Source of the DNA: Beijerinckiaceae bacterium
GTDB taxonomy: Bacteria > Pseudomonadota > Alphaproteobacteria > Rhizobiales > Beijerinckiaceae
Direction: 5' to 3'
Assembly: GCA_004564215.1 (NCBI GenBank)
Contig: CP024846.1
Coordinates: 1,674,001-1,738,000, forward strand
DNA: 64,000 nucleotides
Under the pieces are notes generated by a model. That model saw only the letters and a program-made list of their open reading frames with translations, did no database searches and was not told the origin of the DNA. Shown here piece after piece: positions 55,058 through 64,000 of the stretch. How positions within the stretch are numbered: the first letter of the stretch is position 1; each line of letters opens with the position of its first letter. Position numbers and translations under genes: made by a program.

Positions 55058-56042
55058 GGAACTTGCTGCGACCTTGCCGCTCGCGGCGCTTGCCGTCGCG
55101 ATCGAAGCCTGCCTTGGCTATCCGCAAGGTGTGTTTCGCGTCATCGGTCATCCGGTCACCTGGATCGGCCGATTGATCGCGCTCACCGACCGCTCCTTGA
55201 ACCATGCGGATCAATCCTTTGCGATGCGGCGCGCCCTGGGCTTCGTCGCGCTCATTCTGGTTTTAGCGGTCGCCGGAGGCAGCGCCACTCTCATCGGTCT
55301 TGGTTTGGCGCCCGTCTATCTTCCGGTCGGCTTCCTGCTGACAGCGCTTATCGCTTCGAGCCTCATCGCGCAACGCAGTCTGCATGCCCATGTCGCGGCG
55401 GTCGCCGCGGCGCTCCCCCTTGGATTGAACGCTGGCCGCGCGGCTGTCGGGAAAATCGTCGGCCGCGACGTCGAGACGCTCGACGAGGCCGGTATCGCCC
55501 GCGCGGCCATCGAGAGCCTTGCTGAGAATTTTTCCGATGGGGTCGTTGCGCCCGCCTTTTGGCTGGCGCTCGGCGGTCTCCCCGGCGGCTTTTGCTATAA
55601 GGCGATTAACACCGCCGACAGCATGATCGGACATCGCACCGCGCGCTTTGCGGCGTTCGGCTTCGCCGCGGCCAAGCTCGACGATGTCGTCAACTTCATT
55701 CCCGCTCGGCTTTCGTCCCTTTTCATCACGATCGCCGCTTGGTTCGTGCCGGGAGCTTCATCAGGAGACGCTTGGCACACGCTGCGAAAAGACTCGCGCG
55801 GACACGCCTCGCCCAATGCCGGATGGCCGGAAGCGGCCTTCGCCGGCGCCCTCGGCCTGCGGCTCGGCGGTCCGCGTCTTTACGGCGAAGCCAAAGTCGA
55901 GGACTCTTGGATTGGGGCCGGCACGAGCGAAGCATCCTCTGAGGACATTCGACGCGCACTCGCGCTTTATCGATCCGCGTGCGCCGTGCACTGGTCCGGT
56001 CTCGCGCTTACGGCGCTGCTTATCTGGCAAGTGCAAGTGTAA
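55056..56042 (+). CDS. cobD: Adenosylcobinamide-phosphate synthase (CobD/CbiB)
   Basis: CobD (CbiB) attaches aminopropanol (phosphate) to adenosylcobyric acid in the membrane. The 328-aa protein has about five hydrophobic segments. Its family motifs are [20 protein letters not shown] with [69 protein letters not shown] and [20 protein letters not shown] with LGLRLGG. The ATG at 55056-55058 overlaps the start codon of divergent cobC. The 3' end overlaps cobQ by 23 nt. Confidence 0.95.
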   Translation: MELAATLPLAALAVAIEACLGYPQGVFRVIGHPVTWIGRLIALTDRSLNHADQSFAMRRALGFVALILVLAVAGGSATLIGLGLAPVYLPVGFLLTALIASSLIAQRSLHAHVAAVAAALPLGLNAGRAAVGKIVGRDVETLDEAGIARAAIESLAENFSDGVVAPAFWLALGGLPGGFCYKAINTADSMIGHRTARFAAFGFAAAKLDDVVNFIPARLSSLFITIAAWFVPGASSGDAWHTLRKDSRGHASPNAGWPEAAFAGALGLRLGGPRLYGEAKVEDSWIGAGTSEASSEDIRRALALYRSACAVHWSGLALTALLIWQVQV

Positions 56043-57468
56043 GAAGACGGTCGAGATCAACATGCGCTTCAAGATGCGCGGCGACGGCGTCGAGCGCCCG
56101 TTCAAGAGTCTCTTCATAAGAGATAGCTGAGCCCTTGCCGCCCAGGCGGGCCATAAGCGCAGTCCGTTGCGCCGCTTCCGCGAAAAGACCATGCACGTAG
56201 CAGCCGCTGACAAGGCCATTGGCCGAGGTCGCGCCATCGCCGCGCCCGTCGGAGAAGCGCACCAGGGGCCTTTCGCAATCCGGACCATAACTTCGGCCAA
56301 GATGCATTTCATAGCCGGCGAAAGCGGCCGCATCCCATCGCCCAACACCCCTTACCGGCGCCAGCGTCTTTTCGCTGGTGAAGATGGTTTCGATGTCGAG
56401 AAGGCCGAGGCCTTGCGCCTCGCCGGGCGGACCCTCGATGCCAGAGGGATCGCGCAGAGTTTTGCCAAGCATCTGATAGCCGCCACAAAGGCCAAGCACA
56501 TGGCCCCCGCGCCGCAGATGCGCGAAAAGATCGATATCCCAGCCTTCGCACCGAAAGGCCGCAAGATCGGCAATCGTCGTTTTCGAGCCCGGCAGGATGA
56601 TAAGCGCGGCCTCGACCGGCAGGGGTTCTCCGCTCCGAACCATCACCAGGCGGACGTCGCTTTCCAGCGCGAAAGGATCGAGATCATCGAAATTGGCGAT
56701 CCCCGGCAAAATCGGCACGGCAATGGTAATGCGCCCGTCTCCCGGCGGCTTTCGCGCCGCCAGCCCGAGGGAATCCTCGTCGGGCAAGCGCGCGGCCGCC
56801 GCACAAAAGGGGATGAGCCCGAGCCCCGGCCAGCCGGTGCGCTCTTCGATCAAGCGCATGCCCTCCGCGAACAAGGCCGGGTCGCCGCGGAATTTGTTGA
56901 CGAGAAATCCTTTGACCATGGCCGCGTCCATCGGCTCGATCACGGCCTTGGTGCCGACGATCTGGGCGATGACTCCGCCGCGATCGATATCGCCGAGCAG
57001 AATTACCGGAACATCGGCGGCGCGGGCAAAACCCATATTGGCAATATCGTGTTTGCGCAGATTGATCTCCGAGGCGCTTCCGGCCCCTTCGACGAGAACA
57101 AGATCGGCCTCTTCGCACAGCTTTGCGAAGCTTTCGAGCACAGCCGGCAGAAGTTTTGGCTTCCAGTCTTGATACTCACGGGCTTGCGCTTGGCCGATGA
57201 GGCGGCCGCGCAGGATGATCTGCGCGCCATTGCCGGTCTGCGGTTTCAACAGGACAGGATTCATGTCGACGCGTGGGGCGACGCCACAAGCTCTCGCCTG
57301 GAGCGCCTGGGCACGGCCGATCTCGCCGCCGTCTTGAGTCGCAGCGGCATTGTTCGACATGTTTTGCGGCTTGAACGGGAGAATTTTCAGCCCCCGAGTG
57401 CGATAGGCGCGGCAAAGTCCCGCGACAATCAGGGACTTGCCGACGTCGGAGCCGGTGCCTTGCAGCAT
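56020..57468 (-). CDS. cobQ: Cobyric acid synthase
   Basis: CobQ amidates four carboxyl groups of adenosylcobyrinate a,c-diamide with glutamine and ATP. The 482-aa protein begins [20 protein letters not shown] with the dethiobiotin synthetase-like P-loop. It has [39 protein letters not shown] and [15 protein letters not shown], and a C-terminal GATase with the nucleophile in [13 protein letters not shown] and the His in [10 protein letters not shown] 57468 is the only normal start that fits, though homologues often have a few more residues before LMLQGTG. It lies 26 nt after cobO and overlaps the convergent cobD. Confidence 0.95.
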   Translation of the reverse strand: MLQGTGSDVGKSLIVAGLCRAYRTRGLKILPFKPQNMSNNAAATQDGGEIGRAQALQARACGVAPRVDMNPVLLKPQTGNGAQIILRGRLIGQAQAREYQDWKPKLLPAVLESFAKLCEEADLVLVEGAGSASEINLRKHDIANMGFARAADVPVILLGDIDRGGVIAQIVGTKAVIEPMDAAMVKGFLVNKFRGDPALFAEGMRLIEERTGWPGLGLIPFCAAAARLPDEDSLGLAARKPPGDGRITIAVPILPGIANFDDLDPFALESDVRLVMVRSGEPLPVEAALIILPGSKTTIADLAAFRCEGWDIDLFAHLRRGGHVLGLCGGYQMLGKTLRDPSGIEGPPGEAQGLGLLDIETIFTSEKTLAPVRGVGRWDAAAFAGYEMHLGRSYGPDCERPLVRFSDGRGDGATSANGLVSGCYVHGLFAEAAQRTALMARLGGKGSAISYEETLERALDAVAAHLEAHVDLDRLLTLALAR

Positions 57469-57494
57469 CAGCGTCTTGGCCTGACGCGCTCCAC

Positions 57495-58115
57495 TCAGAA
57501 TTCGATTCCCTCTTGCGCCTTCACGCCCGCCGCGAAATGATGCTTGACGAGGCTCATCTCCGTCACGAGATCAGCCTGCTCCAGCAATTCCGGCTTCGCA
57601 TTGCGCCCCGTGACGACGATATGCAGATCGGGCCGGCGGGCTTGCAGCGCCCCCACAACCTCGGCTATCGACAGATAATCGTAGCGCAAGGCGATATTCA
57701 ATTCATCGAATACGAGAAGCTTGTATTTGGGGTCGGCCATCATTTCGCGCGCCTTCGCCCAAGCCGCCGCCGCCGCCGACATGTCCCGCGCACGATCCTG
57801 CGTCTCCCAGGTAAAACCTTCCCCCATCGTGTGCCATGCCAGCAGATCCGAAAAGCGGTTCAGCGCCTGGCGTTCGCCGGTTTGCCAGGCGCCTTTGATG
57901 AATTGCACGACGCCGCAGGGCCACTCATGGCCGAGCGCGCGCAGCAAAAGCCCGAAAGCCGCCGTCGACTTGCCCTTGCCTTTGCCGGTGTGAACGATGA
58001 GGAGGCCTTTTTGGATAATCTGCTTGGAAGCTACCTCGGCATCCTGAGCAGCCTTGCGCTTTTCCATCTTTTGCCGGTGGCGAAGCGCGTCCAAATCATC
58101 TGCTTGCTGGGTCAT
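57495..58115 (-). CDS. cobO: Cob(I)yrinic acid a,c-diamide adenosyltransferase
   Basis: CobO transfers the adenosyl group of ATP to Co(I) of the corrin. The 206-aa protein has an N-terminal polar helix ([20 protein letters not shown]), the reversed-type P-loop [18 protein letters not shown] (about 38-55), [45 protein letters not shown] and [20 protein letters not shown]. This is the CobA/BtuR/CobO family. GAGG lies 6-7 nt before ATG 58115. It is the first gene of a cobO-cobQ unit. Confidence 0.95.
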   Translation of the reverse strand: MTQQADDLDALRHRQKMEKRKAAQDAEVASKQIIQKGLLIVHTGKGKGKSTAAFGLLLRALGHEWPCGVVQFIKGAWQTGERQALNRFSDLLAWHTMGEGFTWETQDRARDMSAAAAAWAKAREMMADPKYKLLVFDELNIALRYDYLSIAEVVGALQARRPDLHIVVTGRNAKPELLEQADLVTEMSLVKHHFAAGVKAQEGIEF

Positions 58116-58227
58116 CTTTGCCTCGGCAAAGGGGCGCCGCTTGACTGTCTTGCAAGGGTCGATGTCTGCTGACACCGGTCGACGACGAGGCTACCCTGGC
58201 CGCCCCATAAACGCCGCCATGCAACAG

Positions 58228-58902
58228 TTACGGCCCGGGCTTCTCGGCGGTCGGCTGCGGTTTGCGCGCGATCGTTATCGTGTCAAAGGCGCCCTGGAAC
58301 GGCCAACGCAGGAAATAGCTGAGAAGATAGGCCGGCCCTGAAAGAAGGAGAAGACTGTTTTTCCGCCGCAACCGCGCGGGAAGGAACCAGAGCCGCTGAA
58401 TTTCCACGCTTTCCCAAGTGGATAAAAGAACCTCAAGGCCGGCATCTTCGGCCAGGGCCTTCATGCCCTCCGGGTAGATCCGCCAGCAATCGACGGGCGC
58501 CTCATGGTAATGCCAGCTCACCGGATTAATCGTGATGACAACGCCGCCGGGCTTGCAAATGCGGGCGAGTTCCGGAAACCACCGCCAAATCTTTCGGACA
58601 TGCTCAATGACCTGACCTGAAATGACGACGTCATAGGCATCGCTCGGAACCGGGAAATTATATTCGTCTTTTGAAACATATGTTGGCGGAATCGCGAAAT
58701 CCGACCCGATCTCCAGCGTATCCCATTTCGCCGCCTTGGCACCGAAGAGCTTTTGATAGTCCGACGGAGGACCGCTCGCGCCGATCTCCAATACGGAGCA
58801 ACCTGGCGCAAAGAACTCCTTGCCGTATTTTTCAAGAATGAGGCAGCTGTTCCTGTGCATGAAAATTAGGTGCTGTATAATTCCTTTATGGTCAAGTCCC
58901 AT
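58228..58902 (-). CDS. Class I SAM-dependent methyltransferase of unknown substrate
   Basis: This 224-aa protein has methyltransferase motif I (GCSVLEIGASGPPSDYQKL, about residues 34-52), AYDVVISGQVIEHVRKIWRW and ARICKPGGVVITINPVSWH. The C-terminal part contains a hydrophobic segment (LLLLSGPAYLLSYFLRWPFQ) that may touch a membrane. It is not a corrin methylase. It resembles methyltransferases of polysaccharide and glycolipid loci. It interrupts the cobalamin cluster between cobO and the riboswitch. The start at 58902 is uncertain; 58860 is possible. Confidence 0.78.
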   Translation of the reverse strand: MGLDHKGIIQHLIFMHRNSCLILEKYGKEFFAPGCSVLEIGASGPPSDYQKLFGAKAAKWDTLEIGSDFAIPPTYVSKDEYNFPVPSDAYDVVISGQVIEHVRKIWRWFPELARICKPGGVVITINPVSWHYHEAPVDCWRIYPEGMKALAEDAGLEVLLSTWESVEIQRLWFLPARLRRKNSLLLLSGPAYLLSYFLRWPFQGAFDTITIARKPQPTAEKPGP

Positions 58903-59049
58903 TCGTTTTTGGCCTGCGGCCTAGCTCTCTTGTCATCGGAATTTGGCACCGCCTTCATCTTCTACCCGTGGCGAATCCGAAAATTGCCGATAAGGCGACG
59001 CCGTTCGCCCACGATTGACACATCCGCCAGTCCGTCTAGTGTCTCATCT

Positions 59050-59245
59050 GCAACGGTCCCTCTCTTCGAGGGGTAAAAGGGAATGTGGTGCGGCGCTTCT
59101 TTGCGTTTGCAATCCACAGCTGCCCCCGCAACTGTTAGCGGTGAGCCGTGCGCCGATATGCCACTGGGATGCCGGGCAACCGGAACCTGGGAAGGCGGCG
59201 CAGGGCGACGATCCGCGAGCCAGGAAACCTGCCGTGCGATCGACC
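59050..59245 (+). ncRNA. Cobalamin riboswitch
   Basis: The element is recognised by GGGAATGTGGTGCGG, the CCCCGCAACTGTTAGCGGTG segment and GCCACTGGGATGCCGGG. AACCTGGGAAGGCGGC, GCGAGCCAGGAAACCTGCC (the B12 box GCCAGGAGACCTGCC with one change) complete it. It lies about 120 bp upstream of cobW and should repress cobW-cobN-cobG when adenosylcobalamin is plentiful. The ends are approximate. Confidence 0.93.
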
Positions 59246-59367
59246 ACTGGCCGGCGGGGTGCTCCGGCCTTATCGTCGATGCTGGCGAGCTTGCCCCGGC
59301 AAAGGTGGCAGTCTCTCCCGGCGCTCCGCAAGCAGCACCCGCCCAACGACAAGGACCGGGTGCCCAT

Positions 59368-60411
59368 ATGAGCAGTGTTTCCAAAATCCCGGCGACGATC
59401 ATTACCGGCTTTCTTGGCGCGGGGAAAACGACCCTCATCCGGCATCTCCTGGCAAATGCCAAGGGTCGCCGCCTCGCATTGGTGATCAATGAATTCGGCG
59501 ATATCGGCGTCGACGCAGGCATATTGGACGGCTGCGGCGACGTTGCTTGCGGCGCGGAAAGCATCATTGAGCTTGCCAACGGCTGTATCTGTTGCACGGT
59601 CGCGGATGATTTTCTGCCGGCCATCGAAAAGCTCCTCGCCCTCGATCCCCTGCCCGATCATATCGTCATTGAGACCTCCGGCCTTGCGTTGCCGAAGCCT
59701 TTGGTCAAGGCATTCGATTGGCCGGAAATTCGCGCCCGCTTAACCGTCGATGGTGTCATCGCGGTGGTCGATGGCAGGGCCGTGGCGGACGGACGCTTCG
59801 CCGATGATCCGGCCAAATTGGCGCGCCAGCGGCAGGCCGATCCTTCGATCGCGCATGACAATCCGCTTGAAGAAGTATTTGGCGATCAAGTTCTCTGTGC
59901 CGATCTCATCATCCTCAACAAGGCCGATCTTATCGCCCCGGACGAGCAGCGTCGCGTTGCCGCCGACATCGCGGCTCTCCTTCCGCGCGCGGTCAAAATC
60001 CTGCCGGCCCATGAAGGGCGCATCGATGCGGCGATCCTGCTCGGTCTCGACGCTGCGGCGGAGGACGATATCGCCGCCCGCCCCTCATGCCACGACGACG
60101 AGCCGGACCATGATCACGATGATTTCGAAAGTGCCGTCTTCGAGATCGGCGTCGTCGATGACGGCAACGGGCTCATGCAAAAGCTTGCCGAAATCGCCGG
60201 GCGCCACGATGTGTTGCGGATCAAGGGTTTCGTCGAGATCCGGGGCAAGCCTATGCGGCTTCTCGTGCAAGGCGTCGGCAATCGCCTTCAGCAGACGTTC
60301 GATCGTCCTTGGCGGCCCGAGGAGAGTCGCAAAGGCCGTCTTGTGATCATCGGCGAAAGAGGCCTCGACATGGCTTCGATCGCAACCTCGCTGGCGAGCG
60401 GAGTGTCCTGA
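59368..60411 (+). CDS. cobW: Cobalamin biosynthesis GTPase CobW
   Basis: CobW is a G3E GTPase thought to deliver cobalt (or another metal) to CobNST. The 347-aa protein has the P-loop ITGFLGAGKTTLIRHLL (about 12-28), ELANGCICCTVADDF with the CxCC metal site, ETSGLALPKPLVKAF (Walker B region) and ILNKADLIAPDEQRR (NKxD). A His/Asp-rich metal-binding stretch (CHDDEPDHDHDDFE, about 230-245) precedes the C-terminal domain. ATG 59368 is the first after the riboswitch. cobN begins 3 nt after its stop. Confidence 0.95.
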   Translation: MSSVSKIPATIITGFLGAGKTTLIRHLLANAKGRRLALVINEFGDIGVDAGILDGCGDVACGAESIIELANGCICCTVADDFLPAIEKLLALDPLPDHIVIETSGLALPKPLVKAFDWPEIRARLTVDGVIAVVDGRAVADGRFADDPAKLARQRQADPSIAHDNPLEEVFGDQVLCADLIILNKADLIAPDEQRRVAADIAALLPRAVKILPAHEGRIDAAILLGLDAAAEDDIAARPSCHDDEPDHDHDDFESAVFEIGVVDDGNGLMQKLAEIAGRHDVLRIKGFVEIRGKPMRLLVQGVGNRLQQTFDRPWRPEESRKGRLVIIGERGLDMASIATSLASGVS

Positions 60412-60414
60412 TCC

Positions 60415-63400
60415 ATGCATCTTTTGCCCGTTGAGACGCGATCGCTCGACGAAGCCGAGGCTGCCGTCGATCTTGGGCAGACACCGGGCGACCTCGTGTT
60501 TCTGTCTTTTTCGGATAGCGATCTCGCGATGGTCGCGGCCGCCGCCACAACGCGGAGCCACGGCGCGATGAGCTTGCGCCTGGCCAAACTCGGCGCGCTC
60601 AAACATCCTTATTCGGTTGATCTCTACATCGAGAAAGTTGCCAGCCAAGCTCGCTTCGTCCTGGTGCGGCTTCTCGGCGGACTCGACTATTGGCGTTACG
60701 GGATCGAGGAGCTTGCCCGCGCGGCGCGGGCAAGAAATTTCGCGCTGGCTGTCGCACCTGGCGATGGGATGGAGGATTTTCGTCTCGATGCCGCCTCGAC
60801 GGTGTCGGCGTCGGTCCTGCACCGCATCCACGCCTCGTTCCAAAGCGGAGGCGTCCAGCATATCGCCGCGCTTCTCGATGAGATTGAGACTGCGATACAC
60901 GCACCGTTTGCCTGGCCCGAGGCGCCAGCCGTGGCCGCGATCCCGGCGGCTGGACGTTTCGAAGCCGGCTGTCGGCAGTTCGAGGACGCGAAGGGTCACG
61001 CGCTGATGATCTTCTACCGGTCCTACAGGCTGGCCGATGATACGGGCCCCATCATCGCCTTGGCGCAAGCGCTCGCCGCGCGGGGGCTCGGCGTGACCTC
61101 ATGCTTCGTCACTAGCCTGAAGGATGCCGAAGCGATTGCCACAATCGATGCGGAAATTGCACGAGCTCGTCCGGACGTCATCATCAATACGACGGGTTTT
61201 TCGGCACGCCTCGACACGGCGACAAGCGTTCTTGACCGTGCCGACGTGCCGGTCCTCCAGGCGATTTTCTCCGGGGCGAGCGAGCCGCAATGGCAAGCAA
61301 GTTCGCGGGGCCTCGCCGCCTCCGACCTTGCGATGCATGTCGTCCTCCCGGAAATGGACGGGCGGCTGATCACCCGGGCGATCGCGTGCAAGGCGGAGTC
61401 GGCCCATCATGCCGACCTCGAATTTACCCCCCTGGTCCATGCCCCATTGCCTTCGCGCATTGGCTTTGTCGCCGATCTCGCCGCCGCCTGGGTGAATTTA
61501 CGCAAGACGCCGCGCGCGCAGCGCAAGATCGCCTGCATTCTTTCGGATTATCCCGGCAAGAGCGGCCGCGGGGGCTACGCCGTTGGCCTCGACACGGCCA
61601 AGAGTGTCGCCTCGATTGCCGAGTCCTTGCGCAACTCCGGATATGACATCGGGCCGCTCCCGTCCGATCTGATGCGTTGCCTCGAAGAGAAGAGTGTTAC
61701 CGAACATCTGACCCTTGCCGATTATACCTTGGCCCTCGACGCCCTGCCCTCCGCTTTCGTGCAATCCGTCCGGGCCGCTTGGGGCGAGCCTGAAGCGGAG
61801 GCCGATCATGACGAATTTTGTTTTTCCGTGCTGCGAGCCGGAAATTTGCTCGTCGCGTTGCAGCCGGATCGCGGGACCGCTTCCCATCGCAAAGCGGAGT
61901 ATCACGATAACGCGCTGCCTCCCTGCCATTCCTATGTCGCCTTCTATCTCTGGCTCCGGCAGCGAGAAATGATCGATGCGATGATCCACTGCGGTACGCA
62001 TGGCACGCTCGAATGGCTTCCGGGCAAGGCCGTGGCGCTGAGCGAGGATTGCGCACCGGAGACGGTGCTCGGCGCGGTGCCGGTCATCTATCCTTTCATC
62101 GTCAACAATCCTGGCGAGGCCGCGCAAGCCAAACGGCGCATCAGTGCCGTCACCATCGGCCATTTGACGCCGCCTTTGACAACCGCCGGAAGCCACGGCG
62201 CGGCGCTTGAGATCGAAACCCTGTTCGATGAATATGTGATCGCCGAGGCGCTCGATCCGAAGCGCGCGCGGCTTCTCGCGCAAGCGATCCTCGAGCGCGC
62301 GCAGGAGACCGGCGTGCTGCAGGACAGCGGACTCAAGGATGGCACAGATCCGATGGCGGCCTTGCGGCATCTCGACGGCTGGCTCTGCGACCTCAAGGAG
62401 ATGCGCATTCGCGATGGCCTGCATGTGTTCGGGCAATCACCGCAGGCGAGCCTGCGGGATGCGACCGCGATGACGCTCGCGCAAACGGCCGGCTGCGCGC
62501 AAGCGGAAAAAATTGGCGCGCTCATCGAGCGTTGCGGAGAGAGAGAAAGTGCGGGGCTCATCGCTGCCCTCGATGGCTGCTTTGTCGCGCCCGGCCCCGG
62601 CGGCGCACCCTCGCGGGGACGCGTCGACGTGCTGCCCACCGGACGCAATCTTTACGGGATCGATCCGCGCGCGGTGCCGACCCGTACCGCCTGGGAGATT
62701 GGTCAGCGCGCCGCCCAAGCGGTTCTCACGCGCCATGCCCAGGAGCATGGGGAATGGCCGCAGCGGATCGTCATGGATCTTTGGGCCAGCACCACGATGC
62801 GCACCGGCGGCGACGACCTCGCCCAGGCCTTTGCCCTGATGGGTGTCAAACCAAATTGGGACAATGCAACTTCGCGCGTGATCGGCTTCGAGATTATCCC
62901 GCCGGCGCGTCTTGCCCGGCCTCGGGTCGACGTGACATTACGTATTTCCGGGCTTTTCCGCGATGTCTTTCCGGCACAGATCGGCCTGTTCGACCAGGCG
63001 GTGCGGGCCCTGAGCGAAAGCGGTGAAGACGACGAGATCAATCCCTTGGCCGCCGCGCGCCGCCTGATGTCGACAAGTCCCGTACGTATCTTCGGCGCGG
63101 CGCCGGGCAACTATGGGATCGGCCTGACCCGCGCGATCAATGCCAACGCCGCCGCCTCCCGTGAAGATCTCGGGGAGCGTTATCTAGCCAGCGCGCCTTA
63201 TGCCTTTAGCGGGACGCAAGGAGAAGGTGCCGCCCATCCAGGCTTCAGCGACAGAGTTGCAAGCGCCGATGCGCTTGTGCACGTCCAGGATCAGGACGAG
63301 CAAGACATCCTCGACTCCGACGCGTTCATCGATCATGAAGGCGGCTTTAGCGCCGCGGCACGAATGCTCGGCAATGCTGCAGCGGTCTATCATCTCGATA

Positions 63401-63780
63401 CGGCACAACCGGACGCCATAAAAGTCCGCACGTTGAGCGAGGAAATCGCCTGGGTTGTACGCGCCCGCGCAAGCAATCCGCGTTGGATCGCAGGTCAAAT
63501 GCGCCATGGCCATCGTGGCGCCGCCGAAATTGCCGAGACTATCGATCATCTCTTTGCCCTCGCGGTCATGACGGACATGGTAGCGAGCCACCATTTCGAG
63601 CTATTGTTCGACGCAACCCTTGGCGTGTCTGCGGTGCGTGATTTTCTTGTCGCGGCCAATCCAAAGGCGACACGGGCTATTGCCGATCGATTTGAAGCGG
63701 CCCTGGAGCGGGGCTTTTGGCAGAGCCGCCGCAATTCGACGCTGGCCTGCCTCGCCTCGCTACGGGAGACGCTCGCATGA
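60415..63780 (+). CDS. cobN: Cobaltochelatase subunit CobN
   Basis: CobN is the large subunit of the ATP-dependent aerobic cobaltochelatase that inserts Co2+ into hydrogenobyrinic acid a,c-diamide. The 1121-aa protein is of normal size. Its motifs are MIHCGTHGTLEWLPGKAVAL (metal-chelatase His region), GHLTPPLTTAG, RNLYGIDPRAVPTRTAWEIG, MDLWASTTMRTGGDDLAQAF and APGNYGIGLTRAINA. It is preceded by cobW (3-nt gap) and overlaps cobG (ATGA). CobS and CobT subunits are not in the window. Confidence 0.96.
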   Translation: MHLLPVETRSLDEAEAAVDLGQTPGDLVFLSFSDSDLAMVAAAATTRSHGAMSLRLAKLGALKHPYSVDLYIEKVASQARFVLVRLLGGLDYWRYGIEELARAARARNFALAVAPGDGMEDFRLDAASTVSASVLHRIHASFQSGGVQHIAALLDEIETAIHAPFAWPEAPAVAAIPAAGRFEAGCRQFEDAKGHALMIFYRSYRLADDTGPIIALAQALAARGLGVTSCFVTSLKDAEAIATIDAEIARARPDVIINTTGFSARLDTATSVLDRADVPVLQAIFSGASEPQWQASSRGLAASDLAMHVVLPEMDGRLITRAIACKAESAHHADLEFTPLVHAPLPSRIGFVADLAAAWVNLRKTPRAQRKIACILSDYPGKSGRGGYAVGLDTAKSVASIAESLRNSGYDIGPLPSDLMRCLEEKSVTEHLTLADYTLALDALPSAFVQSVRAAWGEPEAEADHDEFCFSVLRAGNLLVALQPDRGTASHRKAEYHDNALPPCHSYVAFYLWLRQREMIDAMIHCGTHGTLEWLPGKAVALSEDCAPETVLGAVPVIYPFIVNNPGEAAQAKRRISAVTIGHLTPPLTTAGSHGAALEIETLFDEYVIAEALDPKRARLLAQAILERAQETGVLQDSGLKDGTDPMAALRHLDGWLCDLKEMRIRDGLHVFGQSPQASLRDATAMTLAQTAGCAQAEKIGALIERCGERESAGLIAALDGCFVAPGPGGAPSRGRVDVLPTGRNLYGIDPRAVPTRTAWEIGQRAAQAVLTRHAQEHGEWPQRIVMDLWASTTMRTGGDDLAQAFALMGVKPNWDNATSRVIGFEIIPPARLARPRVDVTLRISGLFRDVFPAQIGLFDQAVRALSESGEDDEINPLAAARRLMSTSPVRIFGAAPGNYGIGLTRAINANAAASREDLGERYLASAPYAFSGTQGEGAAHPGFSDRVASADALVHVQDQDEQDILDSDAFIDHEGGFSAAARMLGNAAAVYHLDTAQPDAIKVRTLSEEIAWVVRARASNPRWIAGQMRHGHRGAAEIAETIDHLFALAVMTDMVASHHFELLFDATLGVSAVRDFLVAANPKATRAIADRFEAALERGFWQSRRNSTLACLASLRETLA

Positions 63781-64000
63781 CAAGAGCCCTTCTTGTCAGC
63801 AAAGAGCAAGCCACGCTCCGCAAGGGCTGGTGTCCCGGCGTGTTGCGCCCGATGCAAGCGAAAGACGGTCTTCTTATCCGTCTAAGGATCAGCGCGGGAA
63901 CCCTTTCCGCACCTGTCCTACGCGCACTTGCCCGGGCAGGGCGCGAGTATGGCAATGGGCTCTTCGAACTCTCGGCACGAGCCAATCTGCAAATGCGCGG
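63777..64000 (+). CDS. cobG: Precorrin-3B synthase CobG, N-terminal part (runs off the right edge)
   Basis: CobG is a sulfite/nitrite reductase-like Fe-S enzyme that hydroxylates precorrin-3A with O2, a step restricted to the aerobic pathway. The 74 visible codons start MTRALLVSKEQATLRKGWCP and continue GVLRPMQAKDGLLIRLRISA, then ELSARANLQMR, the N-terminal ferredoxin-like half of the nitrite/sulfite reductase fold (GWCPG...A.G.GLLVR, RANLQLR). The ATG overlaps the cobN stop (ATGA). The frame is open to the end of the window. Confidence 0.92.
   Translation, partial: MTRALLVSKEQATLRKGWCPGVLRPMQAKDGLLIRLRISAGTLSAPVLRALARAGREYGNGLFELSARANLQMR

Noticed and set aside
56167..57540. Plus-strand frame of about 457 codons opposite cobQ
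   Set aside because: Shadow frame; cobQ on the minus strand has both catalytic domains intact.

Overview
The window looks like chromosome of an alphaproteobacterium in the Hyphomicrobiales (Rhizobiales), most plausibly a methylotrophic Beijerinckiaceae relative (Methylocella/Methylocapsa type). I infer this from the dense, GC-rich coding with short overlaps, a full pqqABCDE operon (PQQ is the methanol dehydrogenase cofactor), the aerobic CobN/CobG cobalamin route, homospermidine synthase, phaAB/phaR, an opgD-type glucan gene, and gene orders typical of the group (fxsA|tim44-mltA-smr; rplU-rpmA-obg-proB-proA-nadD). No 16S or other marker lets me name a genus. I found no rRNA, tRNA, CRISPR array, prophage or insertion sequence.

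Layout. 1-9.5 kb: lgt (cut by the left edge) and ubiK, a membrane protein of unknown role, an AI-2E family exporter, ybjN-proC, a secreted orphan, a TetR regulator, fxsA, then the tim44-mltA-smr-metallopeptidase run. 9.8-13.8 kb: leuD and the tightly overlapping pqqABCDE operon. 13.9-17.4 kb: a single-chain indolepyruvate ferredoxin oxidoreductase. 17.4-22.6 kb (minus): a polyamine locus with ornithine decarboxylase behind a long structured leader, a GNAT gene, homospermidine synthase, then an FRG-domain protein and a small acidic partner. 22.9-26.8 kb: opgD, a 44-bp palindrome containing a parS-like ParB site, a creatininase-family hydrolase, and a two-gene chromate transporter bracketed by inverted copies of an intergenic repeat. 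27-31.7 kb: thiYZX pyrimidine uptake genes, a TPP riboswitch and thiC. 31.9-44 kb: an unknown protein, DUF5996, phaB/phaA with divergent phaR, a cupin, gloB and a divergent methyltransferase, an esterase, gluQRS, a DUF6134 protein and a large M23 peptidase. 44.7-50.6 kb: ribosome, GTPase, proline and NAD genes. 50.6-53.1 kb (minus): an ftrABD ferrous iron uptake operon without its permease gene ftrC. 54-64 kb: cobalamin genes cobC, cobD, cobQ, cobO, a cobalamin riboswitch, cobW, cobN and the start of cobG.

How it fits together: PQQ serves periplasmic quinoprotein dehydrogenases; cobalamin and thiamine biosynthesis are each under their riboswitch; PHB genes store carbon; ornithine goes to putrescine and then homospermidine. 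The most unusual features are the parS-like palindrome, the ftr operon lacking ftrC with an exact tandem repeat in its place, the FRG pair appended to the polyamine genes, the repeat-bracketed chrA pair, and repeats that supply the stop codons of neighbouring genes.
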